A stretch of 64,000 nt of DNA from Lanius collurio. Lineage: Eukaryota > Chordata > Aves > Passeriformes > Laniidae. Positions 61,761 to 64,000 of the stretch are shown in pieces (position 1 is the stretch's first letter; every line of letters starts with the position of its first letter). The DNA lies in assembly GCA_020086605.1 (NCBI GenBank), contig JACBWW010000004.1:44714024-44778023 (forward strand). The letters run 5' to 3'. The notes beneath the pieces were generated by a model. The model had not been told where the DNA came from, ran no database searches, and saw nothing but the letters and a program-made list of their open reading frames with translations. Made by a program: the position numbers and the translations under genes.

Positions 61761-63678
61761 GTAAGACTGCTTGCATTGAACTGTGCTCATCCCATTGCTT
61801 TTTTGAGTAGCAGTCAGTGTTCTGGCTTTTACAGGTGTCTTTTGGTACACAGCAGTGCTTCCTGTAAGATTTTATTTTTACTTCCCTTTTTTTTTTTTCC
61901 TTTTTCCCCTCCTTTTGGAGTCTGTATGTGAAATTATGGCTGACCTCGGTGTTTGGTTTCATTTTATCATGTTTTTAAAATTAATGTGTCAAATAGTGAA
62001 TCCCATATGAAATTTTGAAAATGTGAAAGCATGCCTGATTTTTGTTATGTTCTTATGTTCACTGCTTGATAGTTAACAAATTCCTTACAATTTTGATTTT
62101 GTAATTTAAAGTATCCCCCAAATTCTGTAGACTTGTTTTTGTCTTAATTCTGTTGCTTTGAAAAAGGCTTTTGCATTGTCTTAGCTTGCAGGTAATTAAA
62201 TATGCAGAATTTTCACTTTTAATATGCTGGTATTTTATGTTTATATTTAATTAATTGTTACAATTATGTATAGGATTTAGCATTTAAATAATTCCATTAA
62301 TACTTTTTAATACTTTTGAAAGAAAGGGGTTTTTCTTCTATGTAACATGTAATTGTTGAAAAAAAAATCCAAAAATGGAAAGCTTTTGGAAGCATTATAA
62401 ATACTTTTGATTCTGGTGGTGAAGTAATATTTCACCACACAACGGTACACAAGAAGTCTTTGAATGCCACTGGAGGAGAGAAGACAATATCTACCTCACT
62501 TAGAGTAAAATTTAATTACTTTTTAAAACCTAACATGATCCTGTAGGTTACTCTTAAGTTAGTAAGGAAAGTATGTAGCTTCAAGCTCAAGATGGCCAGT
62601 CAGTTGGTATAAAAGCAAACAGCCTCGTGTTACCCCTCCTACCTCACCAAAAAAGTCAATAACTTCTGCTTTTGTATCAAAACCTCTCCTCTTACATTAC
62701 TGAAGACAATATTGAGGTGAATTTTTCTTCATAAGCTTTTGCCTGCATATGAATAGGAATATACTGTATATGAATACCACTAATCACCAGATGGTCCTGT
62801 GGTAAGATAGTATTTGCTTTAATGAATATTTAAAAAATGTTCCTAACAGGTAATACTAAATCATTAGATTTTAAGGCTTTTTAAAAAATGTATGATTAAT
62901 GGGCTTTATTATATTGCTCTTTTCTTAACCTCATTTGTTCAAAAAGAGGGTCCTGTTTAGACAGTGGAAATAATAAACATTTCTACAGACACAGACATGC
63001 CTTAGTTTTTAAGGTTGCTGTGGAGGTTGGAAGTACAATTGAGTATTGTTTCAGTACCTATTTTAAAACTGTGTTATGTGAGAAGATAATCTTTGCCAGA
63101 AAAGGAATATGAAACCAGTGATTTATGGAATGAGAGATTTGGTACATAACAACCACGTCAAAATAGATTAATTACATTTAATTCCACTATAGCATTTTTA
63201 TAGCAGTCTGTCTGCAATAAAATTTTCCTTGTGCAGAGGAAGATACTATCCTTTGTAGAATGAAACACTTGCCAAAAGCTGTATTTTTAGTCATTAATGA
63301 ATGCTGCTATTGTTGCAACCGTGCATTTACAGGAACTATTCCAGTCCTTTGGCTTCAAGAAAGCCATTAGAGCACAACTCTTAAAATGATGAGATTTTGT
63401 GGGAAAAGGACTTTTATAACCATAGACAGGTGGGATTATGCTGTTTTGTACAGAATTCCAAGCTACTGGAAGAGTTACTAAATAGCCTAATATAACTAGT
63501 AATCCTTTTTGTTAACACTTCTCAAAAACTAAAGCCAGATTTGAAAATACTTGTATCCAAAATTTTATTAATTTTTTTTAATAAAAGCAAATATCTAACA
63601 AAAGTTTTCACGACTGAAGCATAATTAGGTTTTAGTTTGCAACTAATTCCTTGCATTTTGAAAACCTGTTCCTCTTAG
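61761..63678 (+). other. PLEKHA7: Intron between cassette e12 and e13
   Basis: This is a 1.9-kb AT-rich GT-AG intron. I see no recognised repeats or genes in it. Confidence 0.8.
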
Positions 63679-63747
63679 GTGACAGGACGTGACTCATTAA
63701 AAGAAAGAAGTACAAAACCTGTCAAGATTGCAGAAAGTGATATTGAT
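63679..63747 (+). CDS. PLEKHA7: PLEKHA7 exon e13: TGRD…KPVKIAESD segment
   Basis: This is a 69-base, phase 0-0 exon of 23 codons encoding VTGRDSLKERSTKPVKIAES and then DID. KPVKIAESD is a highly conserved PLEKHA7 word. The acceptor is TTCCTCTTAG and the donor is GAT|gtaagt. The exon lies between the p120-catenin-binding region and the coiled coil. Its first codon is Val where I recall Met in mammals. Confidence 0.95.
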
Positions 63748-63913
63748 GTAAGTATCAAACACCACTTCAGCACCTCTTGCACTGATTTGTCTGTTTCTGT
63801 TGTACAATTATGTGACCATTATTGTACTCCTTGGGGTGAAATATTACAAGTGGATACTTTTCTACTTGGTTTTTAAAATCCAACCTTGTATATGTATATG
63901 ATTTCATTTCCAG

Positions 63914-63994
63914 GTGAAACTAAGTGTTTTCTGTGAGCAGGACAGAATTCTGCAGGACTTGGAGGACAAAATAAGAGCCCTTAAAGAAAATAAG
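63914..63994 (+). CDS. PLEKHA7: PLEKHA7 exon e14: start of coiled coil
   Basis: This is an 81-base, phase 0-0 exon of 27 codons encoding VKLSVFCEQDRILQDLEDKI and then RALKENK. The CEQDRxLQDLEDKIRALKENK heptads start the first coiled coil and are shared across PLEKHA5/6/7. The acceptor is TTTCCAG and the donor is AAG|gtaagt. Only 166 bases of intron separate it from e13. The coiled coil continues in exons beyond the right edge of the window. Confidence 0.96.
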
Positions 63995-64000
63995 GTAAGT

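Larger units (their letters stand above)
23642..63994 (+). other. PLEKHA7: PLEKHA7 gene body, internal portion (14 exons seen, both ends outside window)
   Basis: Joining the 14 exons gives one uninterrupted reading frame of 2149 coding bases, from within WW domain 2 to the start of the coiled coil. Diagnostic words include HNQQTTSFRHPVTGQ (WW2), WLHKQDSSGMRLWKRRWFVL (PH), RTNPDK and QRKSN (family linker), NLPSDYKYAQDR, WQLYEWQQRQQF and SISVPPSPSDIPPPGPP. They fit PLEKHA7 better than its paralogues PLEKHA5 and PLEKHA6. The known protein is an adherens-junction scaffold: it binds p120-catenin, CAMSAP3 (Nezha) and, through its WW domains, PDZD11. The start codon, WW1, the first half of WW2, the rest of the coiled coil and the stop codon are not in the window. 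The identification rests on remembered protein similarity, not on a search. Confidence 0.96.

Noticed and set aside
1..64000. tRNA, rRNA, CRISPR arrays, bacterial operons or a new defence-type system
   Set aside because: None was seen on either strand. The content is an ordinary vertebrate gene with introns and retroelements.

Overview
This window is vertebrate, almost certainly bird, genomic DNA. It has long AT-rich introns, canonical GT-AG splice signals and no prokaryotic gene layout. The interspersed repeats are CR1-type LINE 3' ends with the avian-style terminus (…TTTTCCAACCT…GATTCTG), and I see no Alu-, B1- or L1-like sequence. One short run of Ns (15837-15846) marks a draft-assembly gap.

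The only gene I can support is the middle of PLEKHA7 on the + strand (pleckstrin homology domain-containing family A member 7, an adherens-junction scaffold). Both gene ends lie outside the window. I place 14 exons (e1-e14) between 23642 and 63994, 2149 coding bases in total. Their reading phases agree at every junction. The conceptual product runs from the second half of WW domain 2, through a linker, the PH domain, a charged linker and a proline-rich region, to the start of the coiled coil. Twelve exons match the PLEKHA7 protein as I know it. Two more (e10, 57518-57637; e12, 61680-61760) are in-frame phase 0-0 exons that look like alternative cassettes.

Layout: 1-23641 is intron with three CR1 fragments, an AC-rich low-complexity tract and the assembly gap. 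e1 completes WW2 and e2 is linker. e3-e6 (37265-46960) encode the PH domain. e7 and e8 (48794-55024) encode the charged linker and the proline-rich region. e9-e14 (57070-63994) are six small exons, all phase 0, leading into the coiled coil. The introns also hold CR1 pieces, a probable solo LTR (about 35.1-35.45 kb), AT microsatellites and homopolymer runs.

In the established family biology, PLEKHA7 binds p120-catenin at the zonula adherens, links to CAMSAP3 (Nezha) to anchor microtubule minus ends, binds PDZD11 through its WW domains, and contacts membrane phosphoinositides through its PH domain. The observations most worth a second look are: an internal duplication in the PH domain whose second copy is preceded by an in-frame splice acceptor, a GC-AG intron directly after the PH domain, and the run of interchangeable phase-0 exons over the expected p120-catenin-binding region. 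I found no exotic new system here. The interest lies in the splicing architecture of one gene.
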